Below, piece after piece: positions 20,015 through 32,634 of a stretch of DNA of 64,000 nt. Under the pieces are notes generated by a model. The model had not been told where the DNA came from and did no database searches. It was given only the letters and a program-made list of their open reading frames with translations. Origin of the DNA: Synechococcus sp. PROS-9-1. Its GTDB lineage: Bacteria > Cyanobacteriota > Cyanobacteriia > PCC-6307 > Cyanobiaceae. The stretch's first letter is position 1. The number at the start of each line of letters is the position of its first letter. Both the position numbers and the translations under genes were made by a program. Where the stretch lies: positions 2,170,001-2,234,000 of the forward strand of contig NZ_CP047961.1 in NCBI RefSeq assembly GCF_014279775.1, read 5' to 3'.

Positions 20015-21124
20015 ATGGACCAGAACCTCACACCGCTCCATGACCTCTGCATCGCAGCCGGAGGACGAATGGTGTCCTTCGCTGGCTGGGAAATGCCCGT
20101 TCAGTTTTCAGGGCTCATGGCTGAACACAAGGCCGTACGCAGCGGCAGCGGCATGTTTGATATCTCCCACATGGGAGTTCTGCGGATTGAAGGTGCCAAT
20201 CCCAAAGATGCTTTACAACAACTTGTGCCGAGTGATCTGCACCGAATCGGCCCTGGCCAAGCCTGCTATTCGGTCTTGCTGAATGAACAAGGCGGAATCA
20301 TTGATGACTTAATCATTTATGACCTCGGGCCATCGTTGCTGGACGCGAGCCACGAAACCTTGCTGGTTGTGATCAATGCAGCTTGCGCAGAGACCGACAC
20401 AGCCTGGATTCGCCAACATCTCGAGGGAACTGATCTGCAGGTCCTCGACGAAAAGAAGGACGGTGTGTTGCTCGCTCTCCAAGGGCCAAAGGCAATCGGC
20501 CTTCTGGAGCGATTAAGCGGCAGCGATCTCAGCGAGCTGCCGCGCTTCGGCCACTGCAGTCTCAACATTCAGGGGCTCAAAGCTCCAGTCTTCACAGCGC
20601 GCACGGGCTACACCGGAGAAGATGGAGTGGAGTTACTGCTCAAGCCAGACGACGGACGCAAGCTTTGGCAGCAATTGATCGAGGAGGGTGTGACACCCTG
20701 CGGCCTCGGCGCTCGCGACACCCTGCGTCTGGAGGCAGCCATGCATCTCTATGGCCAAGATATGGACGCTGCCACCACCCCCTTTGAGGCGGGCTTGGGG
20801 TGGCTGGTGCATCTGGAAATGCCCGCCCCTTTCATCGGACGGAAAGCCCTTGAGCAAGCGGCTGAACAGGGACCTTCCAAGCGTCTCGTGGGATTGAAGC
20901 TGCAAGGCCGTTCCATTGCCCGCCACGATTACCCCGTCATCCACAACGGCTCGACCGTGGGCGTCGTGACAAGCGGCAGCTGGTCCCCCACTCTCGAAGA
21001 GCCCATTGCCCTCGCCTCCCTTCCGCCAGCCCTTGCCAAGCTCGGCACAGAGCTCAGTGTGGAAATCCGTGGACAGCTCCAACCGGCCACCGTGGTGAAG
21101 CGTCCCTTCTATCGCCGTTCATAG
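20015..21124 (+). CDS. gcvT: glycine cleavage system aminomethyltransferase (T protein)
   Basis: GcvT takes the aminomethyl group from the H protein to tetrahydrofolate, releasing ammonia, in glycine breakdown. About 369 residues from the ATG at 20015 (MDQNLTPLHDLC); a TTG at 19994 would add 7. Family features include FAGWEMPVQFSG, FDISHMG (about 50), the ALQGPKA segment, TGYTGEDGVELL (about 195), and GLGARDTLRLEA. It lies about 75 bases upstream of aspS on the same strand. Confidence 0.92.
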   Translation: MDQNLTPLHDLCIAAGGRMVSFAGWEMPVQFSGLMAEHKAVRSGSGMFDISHMGVLRIEGANPKDALQQLVPSDLHRIGPGQACYSVLLNEQGGIIDDLIIYDLGPSLLDASHETLLVVINAACAETDTAWIRQHLEGTDLQVLDEKKDGVLLALQGPKAIGLLERLSGSDLSELPRFGHCSLNIQGLKAPVFTARTGYTGEDGVELLLKPDDGRKLWQQLIEEGVTPCGLGARDTLRLEAAMHLYGQDMDAATTPFEAGLGWLVHLEMPAPFIGRKALEQAAEQGPSKRLVGLKLQGRSIARHDYPVIHNGSTVGVVTSGSWSPTLEEPIALASLPPALAKLGTELSVEIRGQLQPATVVKRPFYRRS

Positions 21125-21199
21125 GAGGGGCTCAGGCTGCTTGGCACAGGCTTCTTGGCACAGGCTGTGGGAAACTCGCCTCTCTCCAGTGAAACTCCC

Positions 21200-23035
21200 A
21201 TGCGCAGCAACGGATGCGGCGACCTGCGCGACACGCACATCGACGAAACCGTTCAGCTCTGCGGCTGGGTGGATCGCCGCCGCGATCATGGCGGGGTGAT
21301 CTTTATCGACCTGCGCGACCGCAGCGGCACGGTTCAAATCACCGTGGATCCCGACCTTGGTGCTGATGCCTTTGCCGTCGCTGAACACTTGCGTAGCGAA
21401 ACCGTCTTGCAAGTCGAGGGCAAGGTGCGGGCCCGTCCTGGTGAGTCGCTAAATGACCGACTTGCCACCGGTGCGGTGGAGGTTTTAGCGAGCAGCATCC
21501 ACGTGCTCAACAGCGTGAAAGGCACGCTTCCATTTCCAGTGTCTGTCCATGACGAGGAAAACACGCGCGAAGAACTGCGCCTCCGCCACCGCTTTTTAGA
21601 TCTGCGCCGCAAGCGCATGAGCGACAACCTGCGCTTGCGTGCCCAAACGATCCAAACGGCGCGCCGATTCCTCGAAGACGAAGGCTTTATCGAAGTGGAA
21701 ACTCCGATACTGACCCGCTCAACACCAGAAGGTGCCAGGGATTACATCCTTCCAAGCCGCGTCTGCGGTGGTGAATGGTTCGCACTTCCCCAGTCCCCGC
21801 AGCTGTTTAAGCAGCTGCTGATGGTGGGCGGCATTGAGCGGTACTACCAAGTGGCTCGCTGCTTCCGCGATGAAGACCTGCGGGCAGATCGACAGCCTGA
21901 GTTCACGCAACTGGACATGGAGATGAGCTTCATGGGCCAGGAGCAGATCCTCGAGCTCAATGAGCGTTTGATTGCTGCCATTTGGAAAACGGTGAAGGGG
22001 ATTGATCTGCCACTACCGTTTCCACGCCTGACCTGGCACGAGGCGATGGAGCGCTACGGCACGGATCGCCCCGACACCCGTTACGGCATGGAGCTCACGA
22101 ATGTGAGCGACATCGTGAAAGACATGGGTTTCAAGGTGTTCAGTGGAGCCGTGAAGTCAGGCGGCTCCGTGAAGTGCATTGCGGTTACCGGAGGCAATGA
22201 CGCTGTATCCAACGTGCGCATCAAACCTGGTGGTGACGTGTTTAGCGAAGCCCAAGCGGCAGGAGCCGGTGGCCTGGCCTTCATCCGGGTGCGAGAAGGC
22301 GGCGAGATCGACACCATCGGTGCCATCAAGGACAACCTCTCAGACGAGCAGAAGCAAACCCTGCTGCAGCGCACCGGGGCTGAGCCCGGAACCCTGCTGC
22401 TCTTTGGTGCTGGAGACACCGCAACAGTGAACAAAGCTCTTGATCGCGTGCGCCAGTATCTCGCCAAAGAGATGGGGCTCGTGAAGCCCGACAGGGACAA
22501 CGATCAGTGGAATTTTCTATGGGTCGTCGATTTCCCGATGTTCGAATTCAACAAGGATGAAAATCGGCTCGAAGCCCTGCACCATCCCTTCTGCGCTCCG
22601 AACACCACCGACCTGGGCGATCAGGCTGAGGAGTGGGGCAAAACCCTTCCCACAGCTCGCGCCCAGGCCTACGACCTGGTTCTCAACGGCTTGGAACTAG
22701 GAGGGGGCTCCCTGCGTATTCACGACTCCGCCCTGCAGCGGGAAGTGCTGAACAGCATCGGGCTTGCTCCGGAGGAAGCCCAAGAACAGTTCGGATTCTT
22801 GGTCGATGCGCTCGACATGGGCGCACCTCCCCACGGTGGACTGGCTTTTGGTGTGGACCGAATGGTGATGCTGCTCGCCGGAGAAGACTCGATCCGCGAC
22901 ACGATCGCGTTCCCGAAAACCCAGCAAGCCCGCTGCCTGATGACTGCAGCGCCTGCAGGTGTATCTGGGAAGCAGCTCGAGGATCTGCATGTGGCCAGCA
23001 CGTGGGTGGATCCTGTGACAGAAAACGCTGACTAG
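21200..23035 (+). CDS. aspS: aspartyl-tRNA synthetase
   Basis: AspS charges tRNA-Asp, and possibly tRNA-Asn in organisms using the amidotransferase route. About 611 residues from the ATG at 21200 ([13 protein letters not shown]); an upstream frame adds 15 residues. It has the N-terminal OB-fold anticodon domain ([15 protein letters not shown]), class II motif 2 ([20 protein letters not shown]), a bacterial GAD insertion (about 300-410), and motif 3 ([12 protein letters not shown]). The motif set and length are those of bacterial AspRS. Confidence 0.95.
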   Translation: MRSNGCGDLRDTHIDETVQLCGWVDRRRDHGGVIFIDLRDRSGTVQITVDPDLGADAFAVAEHLRSETVLQVEGKVRARPGESLNDRLATGAVEVLASSIHVLNSVKGTLPFPVSVHDEENTREELRLRHRFLDLRRKRMSDNLRLRAQTIQTARRFLEDEGFIEVETPILTRSTPEGARDYILPSRVCGGEWFALPQSPQLFKQLLMVGGIERYYQVARCFRDEDLRADRQPEFTQLDMEMSFMGQEQILELNERLIAAIWKTVKGIDLPLPFPRLTWHEAMERYGTDRPDTRYGMELTNVSDIVKDMGFKVFSGAVKSGGSVKCIAVTGGNDAVSNVRIKPGGDVFSEAQAAGAGGLAFIRVREGGEIDTIGAIKDNLSDEQKQTLLQRTGAEPGTLLLFGAGDTATVNKALDRVRQYLAKEMGLVKPDRDNDQWNFLWVVDFPMFEFNKDENRLEALHHPFCAPNTTDLGDQAEEWGKTLPTARAQAYDLVLNGLELGGGSLRIHDSALQREVLNSIGLAPEEAQEQFGFLVDALDMGAPPHGGLAFGVDRMVMLLAGEDSIRDTIAFPKTQQARCLMTAAPAGVSGKQLEDLHVASTWVDPVTENAD

Positions 23036-23128
23036 CCAGAAAGCAAAACCCGAACACAAACCAACGTTTCTGCAGACCAACTGGCTTAAACCGAGACCCT
23101 TGATACATCTCATCGAATTCTCAGTCCT

Positions 23129-24259
23129 TTGTCCGCCAGCTCCTCATCAACGGGATCAACCCCGATCCGCTGGAGCGGCGGCAACGACCTGTTGCGTCTC
23201 TACCTGCAGGACATCGGTCGGGTCGACCTGCTCACCGCTGAAGACGAGGTGGTGTTGTCGCGCCTCGTGCAGCAATACGAGCGCCTCAAGCGCGAAGAAC
23301 GTCAATTAGCCGAAGATCATCCGGCGATCGAACGGTTGCTGTGCCTTGAGGAACTGCAGTTGAGGGAGGCCAACCATCTCTCTCACTGGCCCACAAGGCA
23401 GGAATGGGCACGTGCCGCCGAGATGCCTTTGCAAGAGCTGAACCAGGCCATCACCAAGGGCTATGAAACCTGGGCGGGTCTGATTGAATCCGACAGCCGC
23501 GACCTCCAGCGGCGTCTGCGTGAAGGGCGAAAGGCTCGTGACCGGATGATCCAAGCCAATTTGCGCTTGGTGGTGGCTGTAGCGAAGAAGTACCAGCACC
23601 GAGGCATGGAACTGCTTGATCTGGTCCAAGAGGGAACCTTGGGGCTCGAACGGGCGGTCGAAAAATTTGATTCCACCCGCGGCTTTCGCTTCAGCACCTA
23701 CTCCTACTGGTGGATTCGCCAAGGGATCACTCGGGCGATCGCCACCCAAAGCCGAACGATCCGCTTGCCCGTTCACATCACCGAGAAGCTCAACCGGATC
23801 AAACGGGTGCAGCAAGAGATCGCCAGCAGTGAAGGGCGCACCGCTTCGATGTCAGATCTTGCAAGGGAACTCAGCGTCAGCGAAGACACAGTGCGTCAAA
23901 CCCTGGCTCGCGTTCCACGGTCTGTGTCGCTGGAAACCAAGGTGGGCAGGAATCAAGACACCCAACTTGGGGAGCTCCTAGAAGACGAACACGCCACACC
24001 AGAGCAAACCCTGACCCGCGATGCACTCCACGACGATCTCGAACATTTGCTTGATGAGCTAACCCCGAGGGAAGCCACCGTGATTCGCTGTCGCTTTGGA
24101 CTGGAAGACGACACACCCCGAACCCTCGCCCAAATCGGCGAAGACATGAATCTCTCCCGCGAACGGGTGCGTCAGATCGAAACCCGGGCTCTGTTGAAAC
24201 TGCGCCAGCCCCAGCGCCGGAGCAAGGTCCGTGATTACATCCAATCCCTGGATTCTTAA
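23129..24259 (+). CDS. RNA polymerase sigma factor, RpoD-like (group 2)
   Basis: A 376-residue sigma-70 family protein. Region 1.2 is LLRLYLQDIGRVDLLTAEDE (about 21-40), region 2 includes NLRLVVAVAKKYQHRGMELL and FSTYSYWWIRQGITRAIA, which bind the -10 element, and region 4 is the helix-turn-helix LAQIGEDMNLSRERVRQIE near the end. The short N-terminus without region 1.1 suggests a group 2 rather than the primary sigma. The start is a TTG at 23129; no in-frame ATG sits closer to region 1.2. Confidence 0.88.
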   Translation: MSASSSSTGSTPIRWSGGNDLLRLYLQDIGRVDLLTAEDEVVLSRLVQQYERLKREERQLAEDHPAIERLLCLEELQLREANHLSHWPTRQEWARAAEMPLQELNQAITKGYETWAGLIESDSRDLQRRLREGRKARDRMIQANLRLVVAVAKKYQHRGMELLDLVQEGTLGLERAVEKFDSTRGFRFSTYSYWWIRQGITRAIATQSRTIRLPVHITEKLNRIKRVQQEIASSEGRTASMSDLARELSVSEDTVRQTLARVPRSVSLETKVGRNQDTQLGELLEDEHATPEQTLTRDALHDDLEHLLDELTPREATVIRCRFGLEDDTPRTLAQIGEDMNLSRERVRQIETRALLKLRQPQRRSKVRDYIQSLDS

Positions 24260-24425
24260 ACCAATCACCGGCCATGAGGCCGTGGCACGCACGCAACGAG
24301 GCCTCTTTCCGCTTGAAGAGGCTGGCAACTGCCAACGACGAACCGACTGCTGACCTGCTGACCCAACGGCTTCAGATCCACGCAAAACAGCCTGGATGCT
24401 GCGCAGCCTGCTGGACAACTCACCA

Positions 24426-25160
24426 TCACTCCAGGCTGGAGCTGACAGCAAGCTCAAAGGGGAGCGCCCGATTGGGAAGCCTCAACAGTTCAGCGCTCAT
24501 CGAAGCGATATCTTCGGGCTGAGTCATCGCTTCAACGTCCATCGATTGCGTTGGCCAGCGGTCGCTCGGACCGCTGCGCACAGCAGCTGCCATATCCGTA
24601 TTCACCCAACCAGGACAAATCGCCGTGACCCGAATTCCGGCAGCCCAACCCTCGTTGCGCATGGTTTGGCACAGACCAAGCAGAGCAAATTTGCTGGCGC
24701 TATAGGCAGCCAGGCGACCTTTGCTGCGCTTCCCGCTCATCGAAACCAAAACCTGAATGCGACCCTCTCCATGGGCTGCCAACTGCGGCCAGGCGGCACG
24801 AGTTAGCCACCACGGTCCCATCAAATTCACATTGATGGTGTGAGCGATTTCTTGTTCTTCGCTGGGCGCAAACAGGAGCGGAACACGGCTGAAGATCCCA
24901 GCGCTATGGATCACGCTGTCGAAGCCGCCGAAATGATCAGTGGTGGCCTCGACCCAGGCCTGGGCTGCCGCGGGGTCCTCAGCGGCATAGGGATACAGCA
25001 AAACCCGTTCGCTCCCAGCCAGGTCGGGATCCAGGGGCGTCTGCTTCAACGCTGCCCGATCGCGAAGCCCAAGACTGAGGCGATGGCCGTCGGCAAGAGC
25101 TCGTTCCGCGACCGCACGACCAATGCCACGACTTGCACCACTAATCAGGAGAGTGCGCAC
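24426..25160 (-). CDS. short-chain dehydrogenase/reductase (SDR)
   Basis: A 244-residue SDR with the cofactor motif SGASRGIG (about 7-14), an IHSAGIF segment standing for NNAG, and the catalytic YSASK (about 158-162) preceded by Ser in LVSMSGKRS. It falls in the FabG-like classical group but with a variant NNAG motif; the substrate is unknown. It lies between the sigma factor gene (convergent) and pyrG (divergent). Confidence 0.8.
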   Translation of the reverse strand: MRTLLISGASRGIGRAVAERALADGHRLSLGLRDRAALKQTPLDPDLAGSERVLLYPYAAEDPAAAQAWVEATTDHFGGFDSVIHSAGIFSRVPLLFAPSEEQEIAHTINVNLMGPWWLTRAAWPQLAAHGEGRIQVLVSMSGKRSKGRLAAYSASKFALLGLCQTMRNEGWAAGIRVTAICPGWVNTDMAAAVRSGPSDRWPTQSMDVEAMTQPEDIASMSAELLRLPNRALPFELAVSSSLE

Positions 25161-25195
25161 GGCTACCAGGTTGAGGGTCTACAGCGGTAAATTGA

Positions 25196-27492
<2,297 letters not shown>

Positions 27493-27508
27493 TTGTGCCT
27501 CATCCCAT

Positions 27509-28030
27509 TCAAAGTTTCACAGCTTCCTGTTGAAGCGTCTCCGCTTTCCAAACCCTCCAGCGCAACACCACCCCTTCGGGCAGATCCACCACCACCGGCC
27601 AAGACGCGTTGTAGGGAATCAAATAGGGCTGCTTACCGAGCGACAAAAAGGATCTGCCTTCCACTTGTTCCTGAGTGCAAGCCATGCGTGTACTGAGCAC
27701 AAGCACGGGGCCATTTACTTCAAACAAGGCCTTTCCAGAGGCTTCAGGCAGTCGCTGCATCGATAAAGACGGACCCGACAAACGTTTGACATTGCAGTCA
27801 ACATCCACCTCTTTGCCCACGATCAACTGGACGCGCCAATCGAGTGGATGGGCCGAAATCATCTCGTCATCACTCTTCGGCAAAAGGCCCGAGGGCTGAA
27901 TCACCCAACGCTTTTGGCCTTGCTTGGGTGCTGGATAACCACTCAGGTCAAGACGAGGAATCGCAGCAGTAGGAGCTGAGGCCGCAACCATCAGCAGCGG
28001 CAGTGCCAGCCTCAAGAATCCCAGACCCAT
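27509..28030 (-). CDS. eco: ecotin-type periplasmic serine protease inhibitor
   Basis: Ecotin inhibits trypsin-fold serine proteases in the periplasm. The 173-residue protein has a signal peptide ([19 protein letters not shown], cleavage near TAA) and then ecotin landmarks: [28 protein letters not shown] with the first disulfide Cys (79), LSTRMACTQ carrying the reactive bond and second Cys (118), and [19 protein letters not shown] at the end. By alignment to E. coli ecotin (STMMAC), the P1 residue here is Arg115 in place of Met. The start at 28030 gives the signal peptide; an earlier one would overlap queC. Confidence 0.88.
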   Translation of the reverse strand: MGLGFLRLALPLLMVAASAPTAAIPRLDLSGYPAPKQGQKRWVIQPSGLLPKSDDEMISAHPLDWRVQLIVGKEVDVDCNVKRLSGPSLSMQRLPEASGKALFEVNGPVLVLSTRMACTQEQVEGRSFLSLGKQPYLIPYNASWPVVVDLPEGVVLRWRVWKAETLQQEAVKL

Positions 28031-28061
28031 GGTCCTACCCCTACGGCAACAGAATGCAAGC

Positions 28062-28742
28062 ATGACCGATTCCACCGCGATTGCCCTGCTCTCGGGAGGG
28101 CTTGATTCCGCAACGGCTGCTGCGCTCGCCATCAAGTCAGGCTTCCGCGTGATTGGCCTCTCCTTTGATTACGGCCAGCGCCATCGACGGGAGCTTGATG
28201 CCGCCGTAGAGATCGCCAAGGCTCTGAATCTGGATGAGCATCACACCATCAACGTGAATTTGGCGATGTGGGGAGGCTCCTCACTCACCGATCACACCCA
28301 AACCCTTCCCACCAGCGGCGTTGAGGCGGGCATGATTCCCAACACCTACGTCCCAGGGCGAAACACCGTGTTCATTGCGATCGGACTCAGCCTCGCCGAG
28401 GCGCGAGGCGCCGATCGACTCGTGCTGGGCGTGAATGCCGTGGACTACTCGGGCTATCCCGACTGCCGGCCCGATTATCTAGAGGCGTTTCAGGATCTCG
28501 CAGACCTCAGCAGCCGCGCTGGACGACAGGGCCATGGTCCAAAGCTTTGGGCACCACTTGTGGAGTGGAGTAAACAGCAAATTGCAGAGGAAGCATTGCA
28601 TCTAGGGGTTCCCATCGAACGCACCTGGAGTTGCTATAGCGGAGGCGACGTGCCCTGTGGTGTCTGCGATAGCTGCCGCATCCGTGATGAGGCGCTGATC
28701 GCCGCCGGGCGGCCGGACCTATGCAGCCCAGGCCGTCGATGA
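28062..28742 (+). CDS. queC: 7-cyano-7-deazaguanine synthase QueC
   Basis: QueC makes preQ0 from carboxydeazaguanine and ammonia with ATP. The 226-residue protein starts at the ATG at 28062 ([20 protein letters not shown]), where SGGLDS is the PP-loop. The zinc site is C-terminal, [31 protein letters not shown] is also typical. It is divergent from ecotin by 31 bases and overlaps pabB by 4 bases (ATGA). Confidence 0.94.
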   Translation: MTDSTAIALLSGGLDSATAAALAIKSGFRVIGLSFDYGQRHRRELDAAVEIAKALNLDEHHTINVNLAMWGGSSLTDHTQTLPTSGVEAGMIPNTYVPGRNTVFIAIGLSLAEARGADRLVLGVNAVDYSGYPDCRPDYLEAFQDLADLSSRAGRQGHGPKLWAPLVEWSKQQIAEEALHLGVPIERTWSCYSGGDVPCGVCDSCRIRDEALIAAGRPDLCSPGRR

Positions 28743-30082
28743 ACGCCAATCAAGCCGGCACCCAAAAGCTCATTCGCAGCAAGCATCTCTGGATCGAACC
28801 TGATGTAGTCGCACAAGCGCTCGCCGAAGAGCATGGAGAAGCTGGCTTGATTTGGTTGGACGGGGATGCCAGCGAGCTTGGCCGTTGGCTCACCCTGGCA
28901 GCTGACCCTCTCGAGCAACGCTGCTGCCGTGGATTGCCGGGAGAGATGGGAGCCACCAATCCGTTTGAGGCTCTACGCTCGCTCGATCCTGGGCACTGGA
29001 CGGGCTGGCTTAGTTACGACGCCGCCGCGTGGCTCGAACCCAAAAACGCCTGGCGAAGCGATGCCATGGCGAGCCTTTGGATCGGGCGCTACGACCCCGT
29101 TTTGCGCTTTGACCTACAACTCCGGGAGATTTGGATTGAGGGGCTTGATGCCAAGCGCCATGCCGCAATGGAGCGCTGGATTCTGGGCCTGAGTGAACAA
29201 GGCAACCGAGTCCCTAACGCACTCCCCAACTCCAAACCCCTGCATACAGCTTGGGTACGCCACAGCGACAGGAAGGCTTATGCCAAGGGCGTCGAGCACA
29301 TCCGTGATCTGATCGCGATGGGTGATCTCTTTCAAGCCAATCTCACCAGTTGCTCCAGCACAACATTGCAGGAATCGATCAACAATCTGGAGCTCTTTCG
29401 GCGCTTGCGTCGAGCCTGCCCGGCACCCTTTGCTGGTCTGGTCGTTGCCAGCGGTGAGGCCGATGGTGAAGCACTCCTGTCCACATCGCCGGAACGCTTC
29501 ATGGAAGTGCTGCCCAATGGTGCTGTTCAAACAAGGCCGATCAAGGGAACACGCCCTCGAGATTCCGATCCACAACGGGATGCTGATCAAGCAGCTGCAT
29601 TGGTGTGCAGCGAAAAAGACCGTGCTGAAAATGTGATGATCGTCGACTTGCTGCGCAATGACCTTGGCAGGGTCTGCGTTCCTGGCAGCGTCGATGTTCC
29701 TCAACTGGTCAATCTCGAAAGCTACGCCCGGGTCCATCACCTCACCTCAGTCGTGAGCGGCCAACTCAGGGACGGACTGAGCTGGGTGGATCTATTGGAA
29801 TCGAGCTGGCCTGGTGGTTCGATTAGTGGTGCACCAAAACTGAGAGCGTGCCAAAGGCTTCAAGAATTAGAACCCCAAGGTCGAGGTCCCTACTGCGGCT
29901 CCTTGCTAACGCTGAACTGGGATGGACGTTTTGACAGCAATATTTTGATTCGCACCGTTCTGCGCAAAAACAATGAGCTTCGGGTGCATGCAGGCTGCGG
30001 CATTGTTGCCGACTCGGATCCGCAAGCAGAAGCCGACGAACTCGACTGGAAACTGCTGCCACTTTTGGAGGCATTGAAGTGA
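28739..30082 (+). CDS. pabB: aminodeoxychorismate synthase component I (PabB-type)
   Basis: PabB turns chorismate to aminodeoxychorismate with ammonia from PabA, for folate. The roughly 447-residue protein has the chorismate-enzyme core: [64 protein letters not shown] and [13 protein letters not shown]. The AENLMIVDL/GAPK motifs are shared with TrpE, but the neighbouring pabC points to PabB. Its start at 28739 overlaps queC; its stop overlaps pabC by 4 bases. Confidence 0.88.
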   Translation: MNANQAGTQKLIRSKHLWIEPDVVAQALAEEHGEAGLIWLDGDASELGRWLTLAADPLEQRCCRGLPGEMGATNPFEALRSLDPGHWTGWLSYDAAAWLEPKNAWRSDAMASLWIGRYDPVLRFDLQLREIWIEGLDAKRHAAMERWILGLSEQGNRVPNALPNSKPLHTAWVRHSDRKAYAKGVEHIRDLIAMGDLFQANLTSCSSTTLQESINNLELFRRLRRACPAPFAGLVVASGEADGEALLSTSPERFMEVLPNGAVQTRPIKGTRPRDSDPQRDADQAAALVCSEKDRAENVMIVDLLRNDLGRVCVPGSVDVPQLVNLESYARVHHLTSVVSGQLRDGLSWVDLLESSWPGGSISGAPKLRACQRLQELEPQGRGPYCGSLLTLNWDGRFDSNILIRTVLRKNNELRVHAGCGIVADSDPQAEADELDWKLLPLLEALK

Positions 30083-30933
30083 CAGCATCTCAGCCACAAG
30101 ACTCCATCGCCTGGATCAAGGGAAAGTGGGGGCGTCCTGCAGAACTGGAGCTGCCACTGAGCGACCGGGGGCTGCTGCTCGCCGATGGACTATTCGAAAC
30201 GGTCCTCATTGATCACAACCATCCCTGCTTATTAGACGCACACCTCCGTCGATGGGATGAAAGTGCTGACCTTTTGGGAATGGCACCACCCCCAAAAAGG
30301 TCCTGGTTGGATCCATTGATTCAAGAAGCGATCGAACGACTTGGACTCGAGCAGATGTACGGGGCCCTGCGCCTGAACTGGAGTCGAGGCGATGGGAGCA
30401 AGCGAGGGATTGGCCTCGATCACAACCCAGCCGATCCATCCAGGCATCGGTTTTGGATGACGTTGCAAACCCATACGCCAACATTTCAGACGGTACGCAC
30501 ATGGATCAGTCGTCATGAATATCGGCATGCCTACAGCCTGATGAGTCGATGCAAAACGTTCGCCTATGGCCAAGCGATTCAAGTGCGGCGGGAGGCTCAA
30601 CAGAGGGAGGCTGAAGATGGATTAATGCTCAGCACCAATGGCTCACTGTGCTGCGGCAGCAGCGCAAACCTTGTTGTGCAACGCCATGGCCAGTGGCTCA
30701 CACCCCCCATAAGCGATGGCTGCCTGCCTGGAGTGATGCGGGGACAAGCCCTCAAGCAGGGACTGATAAAAGAGCAGTCGCTTTCAGCAGAACCGCAACC
30801 TGGTGATCAATGGTTATTAATCAACAGCCTTGGCTGCAGGACGATCAGCCAAGTGAATGGAGAACCACTCACGAATCACGGAAATGGAGAAGCTTTTTGG
30901 AGATCCTTGTTGCTGTCGCATTCTGAGCAGTGA
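30079..30933 (+). CDS. pabC: aminodeoxychorismate lyase (PLP class IV)
   Basis: PabC splits aminodeoxychorismate to p-aminobenzoate and pyruvate. The 284-residue protein belongs to PLP class IV: LSDRGLLLADGLFETVL near residue 30, then a Lys-containing segment SRCKTFAYGQAIQV carrying the probable PLP lysine, and the NGSLCCGSSANLVV and PPISDGCLPGVMRG motifs. The GTG start at 30079 overlaps pabB (GTGA). A branched-chain aminotransferase is the alternative, but the context favours PabC. Confidence 0.85.
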   Translation: MTASQPQDSIAWIKGKWGRPAELELPLSDRGLLLADGLFETVLIDHNHPCLLDAHLRRWDESADLLGMAPPPKRSWLDPLIQEAIERLGLEQMYGALRLNWSRGDGSKRGIGLDHNPADPSRHRFWMTLQTHTPTFQTVRTWISRHEYRHAYSLMSRCKTFAYGQAIQVRREAQQREAEDGLMLSTNGSLCCGSSANLVVQRHGQWLTPPISDGCLPGVMRGQALKQGLIKEQSLSAEPQPGDQWLLINSLGCRTISQVNGEPLTNHGNGEAFWRSLLLSHSEQ

Positions 30934-31156
30934 TTGCCATCCTGAGCGCAACAGGCCGCGATCGGCGCTATGGAATGACGGCGTGACTAGAGCCTCAAGA
31001 GCCTCACCTTGACCATCTTCACCGGAACCATTGGCTCGGGATAGGGGGTGGATTCCATCCTTCTGGCTCTGGCTTTTACGGAACTGAGAGACATGGCGCA
31101 AGTGGTGCTGCCGATCGCGGTCAACAGCGCTCTGCCTGAAGTTTCATCCCACGCGC

Positions 31157-31864
31157 TCACACACTTAAGAAACGATCCACCACGTCTTGGCTGAGCTCAG
31201 CCGTAGACCCACTCGCCACAATCCCGCCACGCTGCATGGCGTAATACCTGTCAGCTTGGCGCACAAATTGCAAATGCTGTTCCACCAGCAAAACGCCAAT
31301 CCCTTTCTCAGCGATAATTCGTTGAACGGCAGCCTCAATGTCCTGCACAATATTGGGCTGAATCCCCTCAGTGGGTTCATCAAGAAGCAACAATTTAGGC
31401 TGACCTAACAGAGCACGAGCAATGGCAAGCTGCTGCTGCTGACCACCAGAAAGATCACCACCTTTACGTGAAAGAAACTCCTGGAGAATTGGGAAGAGCT
31501 CATAAACAAAGGGGTCGATACGATGATTTCGAGCAAGACCTCCTGGAAGGGCCTCCATCCCCAACATCAAATTCTCTTCAACAGTTAGTTGAGGAATAAT
31601 TTCTCTCCCTTGAGGCACATAACCGATTCCTGACCTTGCTCGCCGATGAGGAGGTTGACGCTCTATTCCATTACCTTCAAAGACAATCTCACCAGACCGT
31701 GGCTTAAGCAAACCGATCAGAGACTTCAGAAGAGTGGTCTTACCCACGCCATTGCGGCCAATGAGGCAGACCATTTCCCCTGCAAGGACCCTCAAATCAA
31801 CATCTCGAAGGATGTGACTCTCGCCGTAATAGGTATTGAGGCCCCGAATCTCCAGCATTGTCAT
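31157..31864 (-). CDS. urtE: urea ABC transporter ATP-binding protein UrtE
   Basis: UrtE is one of two ATPases of the high-affinity urea importer. The 235-residue protein has Walker A GRNGVGKTTLL (about 37-47), signature LSGGQQQQLAIA, and Walker B LLLLDEPTEGIQP, in the form of LivF-like subunits. The ATG overlaps the urtD stop (ATGA). It is the last gene of the urtA-BCDE string. Confidence 0.93.
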   Translation of the reverse strand: MTMLEIRGLNTYYGESHILRDVDLRVLAGEMVCLIGRNGVGKTTLLKSLIGLLKPRSGEIVFEGNGIERQPPHRRARSGIGYVPQGREIIPQLTVEENLMLGMEALPGGLARNHRIDPFVYELFPILQEFLSRKGGDLSGGQQQQLAIARALLGQPKLLLLDEPTEGIQPNIVQDIEAAVQRIIAEKGIGVLLVEQHLQFVRQADRYYAMQRGGIVASGSTAELSQDVVDRFLSV

Positions 31865-32634
31865 TGAGCGTCGTCCTCCTTGGTTCCTAAATAAACTTCA
31901 ATCACGCGAGGATCTTGTTGCACCTGGTCCATCGATCCCTCACAAAGAACATGGCCCTGATGCAACACCGTCACAGGACTGTCAAGACGACGGATGAATT
32001 CCATATCGTGCTCAATCACTAAGACAGTGTGATCTCCAGCCAAAGACTTCAGCAAATCAGCCGTAAGATCAGTTTCCTCATCAGTAAGACCTGCAACTGG
32101 TTCATCCACCAGCAAGAGGTCTGGATCCTGACCAACCAACATCGCAATTTCCAACCACTGTTTCTGTCCATGAGACAGAGCTCCTGCTCTCCAGTCGGCA
32201 CGAGACTGAAGATTAACGATGTTCATAAGATGGTGAACTTGGTCGCGCTGTTCGGCACTAATTCGACCAAAAAGCAAGGTCCAAGGCTGCTTAGACCGAC
32301 TAACAGCCAATGCCAAGTTGTTTTGAACCGTTAAATCTTCAAACACGCGAGGGCTTTGGAATTTGCGTCCGATTCCAAGTCGAGCAATGCGGTGTTCTGG
32401 GATTCCAACCAGAGAGCGACCTTTAAAGAGCACGCCTCCTGAGCTAGGCGCAACCTTTCCAGTGATGACATCTAGAAACGTGGTCTTCCCAGCTCCATTG
32501 GGACCAATCACCGCCCGCAATTCCCCAGGCCGCAAGCTGAGATTAAGGTCCCGAAGGGCAAGAAAACCGTCAAAACTAACTGTGATGTCCGTGAGCTCCA
32601 GCAGTGGTCTGGAGCCAGAAACGATTCTGCTCAT
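31861..32634 (-). CDS. urtD: urea ABC transporter ATP-binding protein UrtD
   Basis: UrtD is the other ATPase of the urea importer. The 257-residue protein has Walker A GPNGAGKTTFLD (about 43-54), a signature in which the usual LSGGQ is LSHGQKQWLEI, and Walker B LLLVDEPVAGLTDEE; LivG-like. It overlaps both urtC and urtE by 4 bases, so translation is coupled. Confidence 0.93.
   Translation of the reverse strand: MSRIVSGSRPLLELTDITVSFDGFLALRDLNLSLRPGELRAVIGPNGAGKTTFLDVITGKVAPSSGGVLFKGRSLVGIPEHRIARLGIGRKFQSPRVFEDLTVQNNLALAVSRSKQPWTLLFGRISAEQRDQVHHLMNIVNLQSRADWRAGALSHGQKQWLEIAMLVGQDPDLLLVDEPVAGLTDEETDLTADLLKSLAGDHTVLVIEHDMEFIRRLDSPVTVLHQGHVLCEGSMDQVQQDPRVIEVYLGTKEDDAQ

Noticed and set aside
24296-24322. 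GCCTCTT/AAGAGGC hairpin after the sigma factor gene
   Set aside because: Weak stem without a U-run; not convincing as a terminator.
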